From Aquilaria yunnanensis (lineage: Eukaryota > Streptophyta > Magnoliopsida > Malvales > Thymelaeaceae), in the NCBI GenBank assembly GCA_039654915.1, contig CM077594.1, positions 73,340,393-73,404,392 of the forward strand: DNA of 64,000 nt, read 5' to 3'. Within the stretch, counting starts at the first letter, position 1. Every line of letters begins with the position of its first letter. The notes beneath the pieces are model-generated. The model did no database searches, was not told the origin of the DNA, and saw only the letters and a program-made list of their open reading frames with translations. Below, in pieces: positions 22,355 to 35,452 of the stretch. The position numbers and the translations under genes are program-made.

Positions 22355-24120
22355 TTGATGGGGAGGTCGTTCAGGATTTTCATGGACCATGAGAGTTTGA
22401 ATTATCTGTTCACTCAAAAGGATCTAAATATGAGGCAACGAAGGTGGATCGAGTACATAAAGGATTATGATTGCTGGATTGAGTATTGTGCAGACAAAGA
22501 CAATTTGGCAACGAATGCACTGAATCGGAAGTACATAGGAGTGATACTATCAAAGGATCAAGCTACAGGTTCTTCAGGAGGAGTGTTGGCGGATTGTTTC
22601 TCGGCTTTGCATAAGTCTTGGAAAAACCAAGAAAGGTCCCTAGTCTACACTTTGGGGATATAGTCAGCTTGGTTAGCTAAAGTCAAGAATGCTTAGAGCA
22701 AAGATCATTTATTGAAGAAAGTTTCTGGAGAAGAAAAACTTAGTACTGTGAGAAGGACTTTTGGTATAAGGATGGAATACTACACCATGAAGATCGAATC
22801 TATGTGCTGAATGTGGAGGTACTTAGGTAGCAAGTCCTACAGGAGGCACATAGTAGTAAGTTCAGTGTTTACCCTAGTGTTAGTAAGATGTACCACAATT
22901 TGAAGACACACTTTTGGTAACCAGGACTTAAGAAGGATGTAGCAGGACATAGTGCTAAGTGTTTGACATGCTAGATGGTTAAAGCTGAACATTATAAATC
23001 AGCTGGTACACTTCAAAGTTTACCTCTTTCGAAGAGGAAATGGGGGTCCATTACCATGGATTTTCTAGTAGGGTTACCAAATACCTGAAGTCAACATGAT
23101 GCTATATGGGTAGTGGTCCATATGCTAACTAAATTGGCATACTTCATACCCATAAGGATTACTTATACTTTGGAGAAGTTGGCTCAGTTGTATGTTAAGG
23201 AGATTGTGAGGTTGCATGGTATACAAGATCATATCATATCTAATAAGGATCCTTGGTTTGTGTCACAGTTTTGGAATATTTTCCAAGAAGTGTTAAGAAG
23301 CAAGGTTCGCCTCAGTACTGCCTTCCATCCTCAGACTGATGGACAGTCTGAAAGAGTGATTCAGACTTTGGAAGATATGTTGCATATGTGTGCCATTGAC
23401 TTCCGAAGAGATTGGGATCAGCACTTGCTGCTCATTGAGTTTGCTTATAATAATAGTCACCAAACTGTTATAAGTATGACAACATACAAGGCTTTGTATG
23501 GTAGACGATACATGATACCCCATTGTTGGGCAGAACCTTCAGATAAGGTAGTCGTTAATCTTGAGATCACAGCAAACACCACAATTAAGATCAAGTTAAT
23601 CTAGAAACGGATTAGACAAGCCAACAATTGGTAGACTAAGTATGCAAATCTGAGGGGATGGGAATTAAGTTTTGAAGTTAGGGATAAGGTACTTCTCAAA
23701 GTGTCTCCCATGAAAGGAGTTACCCAATTTGGGCAGAAGGTAAGTTAGCCCCTAGGTACATTGGACCCTATGAAGTTTTGGAGAAAATAGGGAAGGTTGT
23801 TTATCGGTTGGCATTACTAACGAACTTGTCCCAAGTGCATAACGTGTTTCCCATTAGTCTTTTGAGAAAATGCACAATGAATCCAAGATAAGTAGTCAAC
23901 CTTTCAGCGATACCCATCTAGGAAGACTTGACTTATGCAGAAAAGGCCATTCATACTCTTGGTAGGCAAATTAAGAAACTCTAGACCAAGTGGATTCCAA
24001 TGGTTAAGATCCTTTGGTCGAACCATAATGAAGAGGAAGCTACTTGGGAGATAGAGTAGGATATGTTGAAAAGGTATCCTAGTGTTTTTCCTCAGTTTCA
24101 GCGGAATTTAGGGGACCAAA
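22355..24120 (+). pseudogene. RNase H C-part - integrase - chromodomain-like end of chromovirus A
   Basis: The RNase H remainder (FMDHESLNYLFTQKDLNMRQ) is followed by a zinc-binding HHCC-like region at 22820-23000; CLTC is kept but the second His position reads Tyr. The integrase core spans 23050-23604: first Asp in ITMDFLVGLP (23059), then ISNKDPWF where the second catalytic Asp is Asn (23242-23244), then Glu in TDGQSERV (23350), with the 35-residue spacing of the family. A GPYEVLEKIGK motif (GPY/F) follows near 23765-23790 after a frame change. The C-terminus at about 23935-24085 (KWIPMVKILWSNHN, EEATWEIE, RYPSVFPQF) resembles the integrase-fused chromodomain of Tekay-type chromoviruses. 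Multiple stops and frame changes. Integrase would lack strand-transfer activity. Confidence 0.92.
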
Positions 24121-24139
24121 TTCCAGAATAAGGGGAGAA

Positions 24140-26467
24140 TGTTATGACTCTCCTAGCTGGAGGTCGTTTGAGGAAGGTAAAGTGTTTGAAACCTAGTTTA
24201 GAACCTTATTTCAAGTTCACATAGCAAGAATAGGTAAGTTTAGTAAAGTTCATTAAGTTCCGAGAAGGTTAAGGCACTAAATAAGGTTTGGGGGTAAAAT
24301 GGTAATTTTGCATCCTAAAGAGTTAGTTCGAGTCCTAAGAGTTAAAAATGTGTTTTAGAAACCTTTTACTTTTAACCCAAGTTCAGCTTAAATAAACAAT
24401 ATTTGACCAAGTTTTAAGAAAAAGGGTGGCTTTTCGCAACTTTTTAATAACTTTGGTAGCTGTGAGTTTAAAAGGAGTATATAAACTTGGCGAAGGGAGG
24501 ATGGCTACAACTTTTACACTTCAACCCTAATTCACCCTTCCTTCCTTGATTTTTTCATGAAATTAAGCTCAAAACCAAGAGTTGTTGTGAAATTTGAAGC
24601 TACCAAGGGTATACATGCTATAGGAAGCTTGTTCCAACTGGAATTTCAGGTTTTTGAAGCTTGGAACCATGTTTCCAGCCATCCCCTATTTTTTATGTGA
24701 GGTAACTTGTGATTTAATGGTGAATTCTTGTTTATTTTATGATTAGGAGCATGGGTTTTCGTTAGAAGTTAGTAATTTTGTGTTTTGTGCCTTTAGTTGC
24801 TTGGAACTAGGAAGAATTTTATGGAACTTGGTTTTTGTGTAAGAGTTGCTTGATTCTTGCTTGTGAGTTGAAGTTAGGGTAAAAGAGTTATGGTTTCAAG
24901 TTTGATTAATGCTATTGGAGTATGTTTGCATGATGAAATCAAGTAATTTTGGCAATAGCATTAGTTAGTGGGCTAGTTTGATCATGGTGGACTATCAGTT
25001 TTGTGGAGCTTGGAATGATGTTACAATGCATCATAGGTATACTTGTGATAGTTGGTTGTGGTCTTTGTAACATGTTTTATAGGTATGTAAACTTGGAAGG
25101 CCATCCAAGCATGTTTAGTATGTTTGGTAAGTGTTCCAAGGTCATAATAGCAAAACTGAAAATTTCTAGGAATTGCCATGAGAAGTACACAGGGGGTTGA
25201 TAACTGTGGCAATGCATCTCCACAGTTATGTTGGCTGAAATTTTCAAATTTTTCTCAGAGGTTCAAAGGGAGGCCCAAACGGGTGCTTAGGGTACCTAGG
25301 GGTCTAAGTATTCTGGGGGTACTCGGAGGCTTCCAAAACTCCTCCGAGACCTAGGAGTTTTCTTGAGTTTTTATGGTTATTTTCACAATAAACAAGAAAA
25401 CTAGTTAACAAATGACCACAACTAGGTATCACTAGCTTGGGTGAAAGGTTTAGTACTAACAATGACCTAGCCGTGCCATCAGGCTTGAGGTTGCGATGTG
25501 AAACCTTCGTGCACCTAGTAGGTCTTTATGACCTAGCCAATAGTAGTCCCACCATAAAGCCCCTATACAACATACGGGAGTTTCAACTAGTGATTTATCA
25601 CTGGTTAGGCTAGTAAGTTATGTTTGCTAGTAGGCAATGCTCTGCCATGTAGTTCAAGGACTAGGTTGATGAGAAGTTCCAAGAGACTAAGACCTATGTG
25701 CATAAGTTTAGCCTCAAGCTGAAAGAGCTCTCAGTAGATTACATATGTTCACATATGTGTTGTCCTTAGTAACTTTTCTTACAAGTGAAGACCCCTTACT
25801 AAGAATTCTGAATTCTCACTCCCTAGTTATGTTGTGTAGATTCTGACATTGTTGAGCCGGATAACCGTTGAGGGTTATTGTGGTATCCTGTTGCTGCAGG
25901 TACTTCGCTTGAGAATCCTTGTGATTCTAGTCTACTTTAGTTACTTGCTGGTTGAGTAACAGTGCTAACTATAGTGTTTTCTTGGTTGTAGAGCATAGTA
26001 GCATGTCAACAGGACTTTTGTTACTCGCCACTGGGACTTACTTCCAAGGTGCGAGTTAGTTTGAGGAGATCTCAATCAAAGCCTATATATTTTGTACACT
26101 TAGTTGCCTCCTTATTTGTGTCTGAGTCTTAGACTCTAAGGTTGCTCTTGGGTGAGGAGCATTAATCTACTTTATGTTGAATGCTGTTACATGGTTGATA
26201 CATGTAGTAATAATCATATAAATGTTTATTTTGTATACTTTGGCTACTTGAACTTGTTTTCTATGAAAAGTATCTCAGCCAAGTGAACGTTTTTATGGTT
26301 TCCATTTACTTTAGTCAAAGCATAAACAACATGCATCTTGCATATTCTAGGTTAATCAACTAGTATCATAAAGTTTTAATTCCCGCACATATACAGCTAG
26401 CCAATTGCAACCACCATGAGACCAGTTCTCACAGGCTTCCTAGGCAAGGCCAAGGACAGCCATGTCA
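24140..26467 (+). repeat. 3' LTR of chromovirus A
   Basis: A 2,328-bp LTR, from TGTTATGACTCTCC to GACAGCCATGTCA, preceded by the PPT (24130-24139) and followed by the target duplication ttcat. It is nearly the same length as the solo A LTR at 53517-55962 and aligns with it end to end in inverse orientation. TATA-like motif at 24478-24484. Short open frames (24xxx-25212) are not conserved and not called. Confidence 0.92.
24478..24484 (+). promoter_or_regulatory. TATA-like element in 3' LTR of A
   Basis: TATATAA in the same context as in the 5' LTR (17211-17217). Confidence 0.55.
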
Positions 26468-27620
26468 TTCATAGCTTGTTTAAAGAAGAAACATTCATAG
26501 TTGGGTTAGAATATAAACATTCAAAACTTGGTTAGAATCAAAATATTCAAAGCTTGGTTAGAGTAGAAACATTCATAACCTAGTTAGAATAGAAATATTG
26601 TCAACTTAGTTAAAATAATAGCATGCATAACTAGTTAAAGTAAAAACATTCACAGGTTGGTTAGAATACAAATATTCGCAACTTGGTTAGGATAAAAACA
26701 TTCACAACTTGCTTAGAATAATAAATTTCATAACTTGGTTAGAGTACAAAAATTCACAGTTCGGTTACAATAGAAAGATTCACAAGTCAGTTAGAATAGT
26801 GACATTCATAACTTGGTTAGAGTATAAACATTCACAGCTTGGTTTGAATAAAAACATTCACAAATTGGTTACAATAAAAGCATTCATAACTTGGTTAAAG
26901 TACTAACATACAAAACTTTGTTAGAGTGAAAACATTCATAGTTAGTTAGAATATAAACATTCATAACTTGCTTAGAATAGTAACGTTCATAACTTGGTTA
27001 GAGTAGAACCATTTGTTAGAATAGAAAAATTCACAGCTTGCTTAGAATAGAAACTTTCACAACTTGGTTAGAATAATAACATTCATAACTTTGTTAGATT
27101 AAAAACATTTACAACTTGCTTAGAATGAAAACATTTACAACTTAGTTACAATAGTAACATTTATAACTTGGATAGAGCAAAAATATTTATAGCTTGGTTA
27201 GATTAGAAACAATCACAACTTGGTTAGAATAGTAATATTCACAATTTGGTTAGAGTAGAAACATTCATAACTTGGTTAGAATAGAAAGATTCAAAACTTG
27301 GTTAGAATAGCAACGTTCATAACTTGGTTAGAGTAGAAAGATTCACAGCTTGGTTAGAATATAAACAATCACAACATTGTTAAAATTGAAACATTCATAA
27401 CTTGGTTAGAACAGTAACATTCATAACTTGCTTACAATAGAAACATTCACAACTTGGTTATAATATAAATGTTCATAACTTGGTTAGAATAATAACATTA
27501 GTAACTTGGTTACAGTTGAAAGATTCATAGCTTGGTTAGAAAAAAAAATTCATAACTTTGTTAGAATAGAAACATGACATTCACAACCTCACTAGAATTG
27601 AATAGCTTGGTTAGAGTTGT
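26468..27620 (+). repeat. 26-bp minisatellite array, segment 4
   Basis: Sense monomers resume directly after the A target duplication. Here the monomer variants recur in order: CACAACTTGG..AATAGTAA, then CATAACTTGG..GAGTAGAA, then CACAGCTTGG..AATA. This suggests a unit of three monomers (about 78 bp). It is interrupted at 27621 by a C LTR. Confidence 0.9.
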
Positions 27621-30100
27621 TGTTACCACCTCAACAAATGGGAAAATTATAGTATAAAGGCATAATGATTATAAACCATTATATAGCATAATTTTCTCCA
27701 TGGTGAATGAAATGTGAGGGGTAAAGTGAATAATCTACACCTCCCTAAAAGATTACAATGGCTACTTAGTACTAAAGGAAGCCCTAAAGGATTGCTTGTT
27801 TTACAAGTGATCTATGGGTCTTATTGCAAGATTTCAAGACTTTGGTACTATTGTACAACTCTAAAAGAGAGATTTGGAAGGATTTGAATCATATGGAAGT
27901 AATTTTTGGAGGCTGGATTGCATAAAGGAAAGAAAAGCCATTATTCAAGAACCTAGGACAACTAGGTGTACAATTTTTACAAAAATAACTTAAGGATGGG
28001 ATGATTTTTGACAAGAGTCAAAGGTGGCCATTTCTAGCATTATCCCAACCTTTTATTTCCAGGTTATAATGTCAAAAATCTGGGCTAAATATTAGCCAAA
28101 AAGTCTTTGCTTAAGATATACTTATAGTGACCTAAATAAGGGTTAAGGTTAAACTAATCAAGTCAAGTAAAATATCTTGATTTCTTGCCATTTCCTGCCC
28201 ATTTTCATCCCCCACCAGGAACAACCTGTTCCTTAGCTCCTCCATAAGCTTCCGTAGCCACCATAGCTCAATCTCCCAAGAAATCACAAAGGAAGGCAAT
28301 TGGATGCAACAAGAAAGAGAAAAACCCTAGTTTTCGGGTTTATTGTGTATCTCTTGAAGATTTCAGCCTTAACAGCTTAGGTAAGGGTTTTATCTTCATG
28401 TTTCATGGTTTTTTACTGTCTTAAGATGATGATCAAGCATCCATGAAGCTATGACCATGCTTGGAAGAGAGCAAAAAGCTCAAGGAACCAAGTATGGGTT
28501 AAGGGGGAGTGCATGAACAGGGTTCCAGCCTTACTGTTTTTCATGCACTAAGATGGCAATGTTTACAGGGGTTTTTAGAGCCCAAGTTAGTACTAACTAA
28601 GACCAATTAACCTCCTAAGACCAAGCATTATCTTGAGGAGGGCTGCCATAGTGATTACATATTGTTTATTTGATTATTTATGGACTAACCCTAATGATGT
28701 ATTGCTGCTAGCATTGCATTTGATTGTATTCTGTTTGTTTGTGCATTTGGATGGATATATTTTTGTATATGTGCTTTGTTTTTGAGTCTTTATGTCTTTG
28801 GATTTCAGGTATGTTGCTGGGAATTCAAGTTTCTAATGATAATCCCATACTAAGTTTCTTCAAAGAGACTTACCCCCTTTCTGTCCATTTCAGGAGCACC
28901 TGAAAGAGAGCATTCAAAATAATAGCTGTCGTGTTAATTTATCTGTGCAATTTCAGGTATATTAACTCCCATATTTTTAGTTGTAAACTGGAAAGTTTCA
29001 TGATTTTTGGAGTACATTAGTTATTTTTAGTAATGGTACTTTCTGCCTTACGCAGCAGCTGGTCCCTACAAGTTTTTGGAGTGCTTAGTGCTTTTGAAGT
29101 TCTCCAAGAAGCTTAGTGTACGTATTAACTAAGTTATTTTCATGTATGTGGTGCATCAATGCATGTAAATTATCTGGGTATGTTTTATGTGTAGTGTGAG
29201 AAGGATATATGGATCAATGGAGTGTGGTTTGAAGTGTGTATACAATGTTGTCCATATGGTGTTTATGGGCTGTTTTGATGGCATTTTTATGAATGATGGT
29301 TAGAAGGACTCTAAATTCATGGGAATGGTTTTCCCATGTGTGTAAAACATATATGGAAACTACCAAGTGGGTTTTGCACCTGGAAATGAAGTGGATAAAT
29401 ATTATGAAATTTTGTATGGGCATAATGGTCAATAGTGGCTAAAATTTGGTACCTTGTACTCCAACTGCCATAACTTTCTGTACATAAAGAATTTGGCTAT
29501 GAAATTTTGACCACACTTAGAAAACTTCAAGAGGAATAATTGGCTCTTGAATCACTAGATTTGGTGCCCTGTAGCCAGAGTTATGGGCTGTCAAAATTGG
29601 CTGATTTTGCTGAGCATTGTTCATATGGTCATTTTTACCCGGTTAAGTGTAAGATCCATAACTGTAAATTTAGATGGATTTAATGTCTCAAACCTGTTTC
29701 CCTATGAAGGTTTAAGGGTATTAAAGGGTTTAAAACCTTTAGGGCACAGGAGAACATGGGTAGAATTTGAGTTGGACATAGTATGAAAGTTTCAAAAAAA
29801 AAAAAATGTGCCCCAATGGCATTCATGTGTGCATATGATTGTACATGCACTTGGGAATTTTACTCAAATTTCATATTGGCCAGGAATAAAGAATTTCATT
29901 TTCATCATCACTTCTAGATGAAATTGTATGTGAATATGTGTGTGATGGTTGGACCAATATACACATCTTTGCATAATGACCAAGAGGGCCACTTGGGTAA
30001 ACATAGTGCACACGTTCTGCTTGGCCTACAGGACATGGACTGCCTAGGGCTTGAGCTCACTAAAATTGATCACTATATTTAAATATTCAGAGTGGTAACA
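27621..30100 (+). mobile_element. Solo LTR, family C, copy 2
   Basis: A 2,480-bp plus-strand LTR, TGTTACCACCTCAAC to TTCAGAGTGGTAACA, flanked by gttgt (27616-27620) and gtagt (30101-30105), a target duplication with one mismatch inside the minisatellite. Its length matches the inverted copy at 9440-11929 (2,490 bp), and homology extends throughout; for example the end block 'GGTTGGACCAATAT..GGCCACTTGGGT' recurs inverted near 9550-9600. It contains a 13-bp A run at about 29795. No coding or internal retroelement sequence. Confidence 0.9.
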
Positions 30101-32569
30101 GTAGTAACATCCATAACTTGGTTAAAGTAGAAACATTCAAAGCATGGTTAAAATAGAAAGATTCACAACTCGGTTAGAATAGTAACATTCATAACTTAGT
30201 TAGAGTAGAAACATTCACAACTTGGTCAGAACAATAACATTCATAACTTGGTTTGAGTATAAAGATTCACAGCTTGGTTAGAATATAAACATTCACAACT
30301 TAGTTAGAATTGAAACATTCGTAACTTGTTTAGAATGGTAATGTTCATAACCTACTTAGATTAAAAACATTCACAGCTTGGTTACAATAGAAATGTTCAT
30401 AACTTGGTTAGAATAATAACATTGATAACTTGGTTGGAGTAGAAAGATTCATGGCTTGGCTAGAAAAGAACATTTACAACTTTGTTAGAATAGAAATATG
30501 ACATTCATAACCTCGTTAGAATAGAAACATTCACAACTTGGTTAGAATAGTAACATTCATAACTTTCTTGGAGTAGATAGATTCACAACTTTGTTGGAAT
30601 GGAAACATTCTTAACTTGGCTAGAATGGTAACACCCATACCTTCATTATAGAAGAAACAATCACAGCATGGATAGAATGGAGACATTCACAACTTGCTTA
30701 AAATAGTAACATTCATAACCTGGGTAGAGTATAAACATTCATAGCTTGGTTAGAATAGAAATATTCACAACTTTGTTAGAATAGAAATATTCACAACTTG
30801 GTTAAATTAAAAACATTCACAACTTGAATAAAGTAGAAATATTCACAGCTTGGTTAGAATACTAACATTCACAATTAGGTCAATGTAAAAATATTCACCA
30901 CATGGTTAGAATAAAGACATTCACAACTTGGTTAGAATTGAAACACTCATAACTTATTTAGAATAGTAACATTCACAACATGAAGAAAGTATAAATATTC
31001 ACAGCCTAGTTGGAATAAAAACATTTACAGTTTGGTTAGAATAGTAGCATTCATTACTTGGTATGAGAAGAAACATTCGCAGCTTATTAAAATAGAAACA
31101 TTCACAACTTGGTTGTAATAGAATCATTCACAACTTGGTAAGAATAGTAACATTCATAACTTGGCTAAATTAGATAGATTCATAGGTTAGCATAGAAACA
31201 TTGACAACTTGGTTAGAATAGTAACATTCATAACTTGGTTGAAGTAGAAACATTCACAACTTGGTTAGAATAGTAACATTCATAACTTGGTTAAAGTAGA
31301 AACATAACTTGGTTAAAGTAGAAACATTCACAGCTTGGGTAGAAAAAAAACATTCATAACTTGGTCAACAAGGAAAGATTCACAACTTGGTTAGAATAGT
31401 AACATTCATGACTTGGTTAGAGCAGAAACATTCATTGCTTGGTTAAAATATAAACATTCACAACTTGGTTAAAATAATAACATTCATAACTTTGTTAAAG
31501 TATAAGGATTCACAGCTTGGTTAGAATCGAAACATTCATAACTTAGTTAAAATGGAAACATTTATAACTTGGTTAAAATGGTAACATTCATAACTTGGTT
31601 AGAGTAGAAACCTTCACAGCTTGGTTAGAATAGAAACATTGACAACTTGGTTAGAGTAGAAAGATTCACTACTTGGTTAGAAAAGAAACATTCATAACTT
31701 GGTAGAATAGAAACATTCACAACTTGGTTAGAATATAAATATTCACAACTTGGCGAGAATTGAAACATTCATAATTTGGTTAAAGGAGAAATATTCATAC
31801 CTTGGTTAGAATAGAGACATTCACAACTTCCTTATAATAGTAACATTCATACTTGGTTAGAGTACAAACAATCACAACTTGGTTAGAATCAAACCATTCA
31901 TAACTTCATTAAAATAGAAATATTCACAATATGGTTGGAATTATAACATTCATAACTTAGTTAGAGTACAAACATTTACAAGTTAGATAGAATAAAACTA
32001 TTCACAACTTAGTTAAAATAGTAACATTCTTAACTTGGTTATAGTGGAAACAGTCACAGCTTGGTTTGAATAGAAAAATTCACAGCTTGATTAGAATAGA
32101 AACAATCATACCTTGGTTAGAATAGTAACATTCATAACTTGGTTAAAGCAAAAACATTTACAGCCTAGTTTGAATATAAACATTCATAGCTTGGTTAGAA
32201 TAGTAACATTCATAAATTGGTTAGAGCAGAAACATTCATAACTTTGTTTGAATAAAAAATTCACAACTTGGTTAGAATAAAAATATTAACAACTCGGTTA
32301 AAATGGAAACATTCAAAGCTTGGTTTGAATAGGAACATTCACAACTTGGTTACAATGAGATGGAACCTTTCACAACTTGGTTAGAAAAAAAAAGGAAACA
32401 TATAGAACTTATTCAGAATGAAATAGAAACATTCACAACATATTTTAAATGAAATGGAACCATTCACAACTTGGTTAAAATTGAACCATTCACAAATTAG
32501 TTAGAATAGAAACATTCACAACTTATTTAGAATAGAGACAGTCACAACTTGGTTAGAATGAAAACATTC
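30101..32569 (+). repeat. 26-bp minisatellite array, segment 5
   Basis: The longest uninterrupted sense segment, roughly 95 monomers. The ordered alternation of CACAGCTTGG, CACAACTTGG and CATAACTTGG monomers with GAATAGTAA or GAGTAGAAA spacers is strongest here, for example 31200-31300 and 31380-31640. A truncated monomer occurs near 31296-31310. Ends at the E solo LTR. Confidence 0.93.
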
Positions 32570-35452
32570 TGTTATGGCCCTAGGTAGCAGACCTTCAATG
32601 GTCAAGTAAGACTTGTTAAACAAGTCAAAATCCCTTGTTTAATGCCTCAATTAGTTTGAATTAGCAAGTCAAGCATGTCTACTAAGGATTAGACGGTTCC
32701 TAAATCAATTTGGCACATAAATGTCACCAAGGGCAAAATGGTCATTTTGTACCCTAATGTGATAGTTTTGGTAATTAAGCTCATGAGTTGTTCTTTTCGA
32801 CCTAAGTGACAAGAGACCAAAGTGTGGGACAAATTTGCCTAAGCTTGTGTTACTATTTGAGCATGGGGTCCTTTTGGCAAAACTAAATAAGTTGAAGGGC
32901 TAAACTAGGAAGATGGCTTTTTAAACACATTTGGGTATGGTTTTTGGGCACTATTCATCATCTTCTCCATCTCAAAAGCAAAACCCTCTTTCTCCTATCA
33001 AAATCCATGGCCAAACTTCCATTCATTCATCAATTCTTGGTGGAATTTGGTGCCCCCGTGAGGTACCCGTGCAAGAAAAGGCTTATTCTTGCATAATTTC
33101 GGTGTGAAAGCTCTTGGATCATGTTCTTGAGCTTGGTGAGCTTAGGTAACATTATGCCCTCTTTGTTCTTGAGTTGTTCTTGGTTTCTTGAGGTTGTGTG
33201 AGCTTAGATCTAGCTTGGTTGAGCTTAATTTGGTGCCTTGTATGTTGGATTTTTCTTAGAATTATAGGAACACCATAGTGAAACCTTTGTTGCTTGTGGA
33301 CATTTGATGCTTGATTGTTCTCTTCAATTAAGGTAAGGGATTTACTGTTATCTTCAATTAAGGTAAAGGATTTAGTTTACATACTCTTATAATCATGTCT
33401 TAGTTGCTTGAATGTTGGTTTTAAGTTGTTTGTGAGATATGCATTGTTATGGTGAGATATGGCTGGTGATGGGCTAGTATGAATCAAGCCATTGTGTAAA
33501 TCATCTAGACACTTTATGCTTGGTTAGGTTAGCATGTTTATGGCCTATTGTAGTACCTAAACACAACTAGATCTTGTGGTAGCTTGGTATAAAGGCTTGC
33601 GTGGCTTAGGACACCCCCAGACATGCTATGGATGAAGATTGGTAGTGCAGGGCACAGGGGCCTAGCGTTGTGGCATACCCAGAACACCATCTAGAACCCG
33701 AGGAAAAAATGTTTCTGGTGCATCAATGTTGAGCTCAGCACCAGCACTCAACAACAATGACATGCTGTAGTATTTTCATGAGAACTTTTCGCTGGGGAAT
33801 CTAATTAAGGTGATTCCACATTCCACATAAAGCAAGAAGAAAGATTGTATTTCATGCTTTTACTTAATCTTGAATCAACCTAGGATGTATTGTATTTTTG
33901 CTTCAAAGTGAAGGGCCATTTAGTGCTTAAGGGGCCTTAGGGTGGAATGTGACCAATGGTACTTTATTACCTCCTATAACTTTTCAAAACACTAGTTTAT
34001 GGATCAAGTTTTCTTGGGTACAAGGAGAGCATGAAGGAATTTGATCTAGGAGGAGCTCAAAGCACTACAATAAGGCCATTAGGAAAGGTTAAAGGGGTTT
34101 AGCACCATTGGTAGTCTACTTGGAGGCTTTGACCTTAAGACCCCAATGAGAAACCCTAGTGTACATGAGGGGTTCTATGGAACCTAGTAAATTGAGTCCA
34201 TCCAAAGCAAATCTTACCATAATAAGGTGAACCAAGTAATGGTGGATAGTGAAACACCATCGATGAAGGCTTAGTGCACTTGTGGCCTTGCCAAGTTATG
34301 ACTTATGGCACAAGTGAAAGCTTAGTGCATCCTTGGTAGATTAAATGGGCAAGGCTTAGTACCTTGGTGATCTAGGTGAGCTTATTAGCTTAGGACACCA
34401 AGTAGGAGCCTAGTGTGCCTAGTTAGGTGAAAGCTTAATTCCATAGTGGTCTAGACAAGCTAAGGGCTTGAAGCACTATGTGGGAGCCTAGTACACCTAG
34501 TAGGTTCCTTGGAACTCAAACAATAAGCATCCATCATGTTCACCTGTACAACAACAAAAGAAATCATATTCAGTGAGCTTAGCTCACTAGGATGTTAGCA
34601 AGCCAAGCCTTACTAGGAGGGAATTAGAGGCTAGAACTCACTTGGCATAGGGTGACGTTTGTGCAAGGACTAGGATGAGAAAGGGTCTCAAAAGACCCAA
34701 ATATATGCGCATATGTTGGCCCTTAAATTGCATTGGATTATAGTAGTTTTGATATATTATTAACACATGAGTGTCTTCAGGTTTTTGTTTGTAGGTTTTA
34801 ATGTTTCTTTGTAGGTACCCAAATCCCTCATTAGGAACCTTTAGATTCTTACTCCCTTCAGTGTTGTTGTGCAAATTCTATTTGTAAGGAGCCGGGGACC
34901 TTGGAGGGTTGTCAAGCTAGCATTTGTATTCTAAGTAACAACCTAGTGAATCACTATTGATTCTAGTTTATTACTGGTTATGTGTTGTGCTAACTGTAGT
35001 TGTCTTATAGCCTTGTAGAGGCTAGTGGCACAATGGAGGACATAGTAAACTATGGATCTCAGTAGTAGTCTTTTAGTATATGTATATATGATAGTTTAGC
35101 CTCCAATGTCTCTAGGTTGAGTAGTATTTTAGTTTCTTTTGGGCATATGCATAGTATTTACTTATGTAATGATGCACATGGATGGTTATTACTTGTAGTA
35201 AATAAGCTTATCTTTCATGCTTTGACTTGTGTTTTAGTTATGTTCTATAAATGCCAACAATGTTTTTTGTTCATTTTCTTATAGTGAAATTCAAGTCGAA
35301 GCAAGTGCATGCACAATGCATATTAGGTTATTAACTAGATGCATGAAAAGTTTCAAAATGGGATAAGTAATTAACTAGCCAACTGCAACTAGCGTGAGAC
35401 TCCAGTTCTGTAGTCTTCTTGGGAATGCCCTATTTGGGGTAAAAATGCTACA
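32570..35452 (+). mobile_element. Solo LTR, family E, copy 1
   Basis: A 2,883-bp LTR starting TGTTATGGCCCTAGG and ending about AAAAATGCTACA, inserted in the array. The flanks cattc (32565-32569) and tattt (35453-35457) differ only by C-to-T changes and fit a decayed 5-bp target duplication. It is homologous to the E 3' LTR at 48861-51613: both carry GTGAACCAAGTAATGGTGGA (about 34223 and 50379) and a similar end with ACTAGC..GAGAC/GGGAC. A 30-bp tandem repeat (TCTTCAATTAAGGTAAGGGA type) lies at 33321-33375. No coding. The right end is less certain than the left. Confidence 0.78.

Larger units (their letters stand above)
15451..26467 (+). mobile_element. Degenerate Tekay/Del-like Ty3/gypsy chromovirus A, with three nested B LTRs
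   Basis: An 11-kb LTR retrotransposon inserted in the minisatellite. The 5-bp target duplication ttcat sits at 15446-15450 and 26468-26472. Order: truncated 5' LTR, gag with two knuckle-like motifs, protease, RT, RNase H, integrase, chromodomain-like C-terminus, PPT AAGGGGAGAA (24130-24139), 3' LTR. This order, with a chromodomain after integrase, identifies a chromovirus; the EEATWE-type end and long LTR suggest the Tekay/Del lineage. B-family LTRs are nested in the 5' LTR, between gag and protease, and inside RNase H. In-frame stops and changed catalytic residues show it is dead. No primer-binding site survives, because the 5' LTR 3' portion is missing. Confidence 0.9.
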
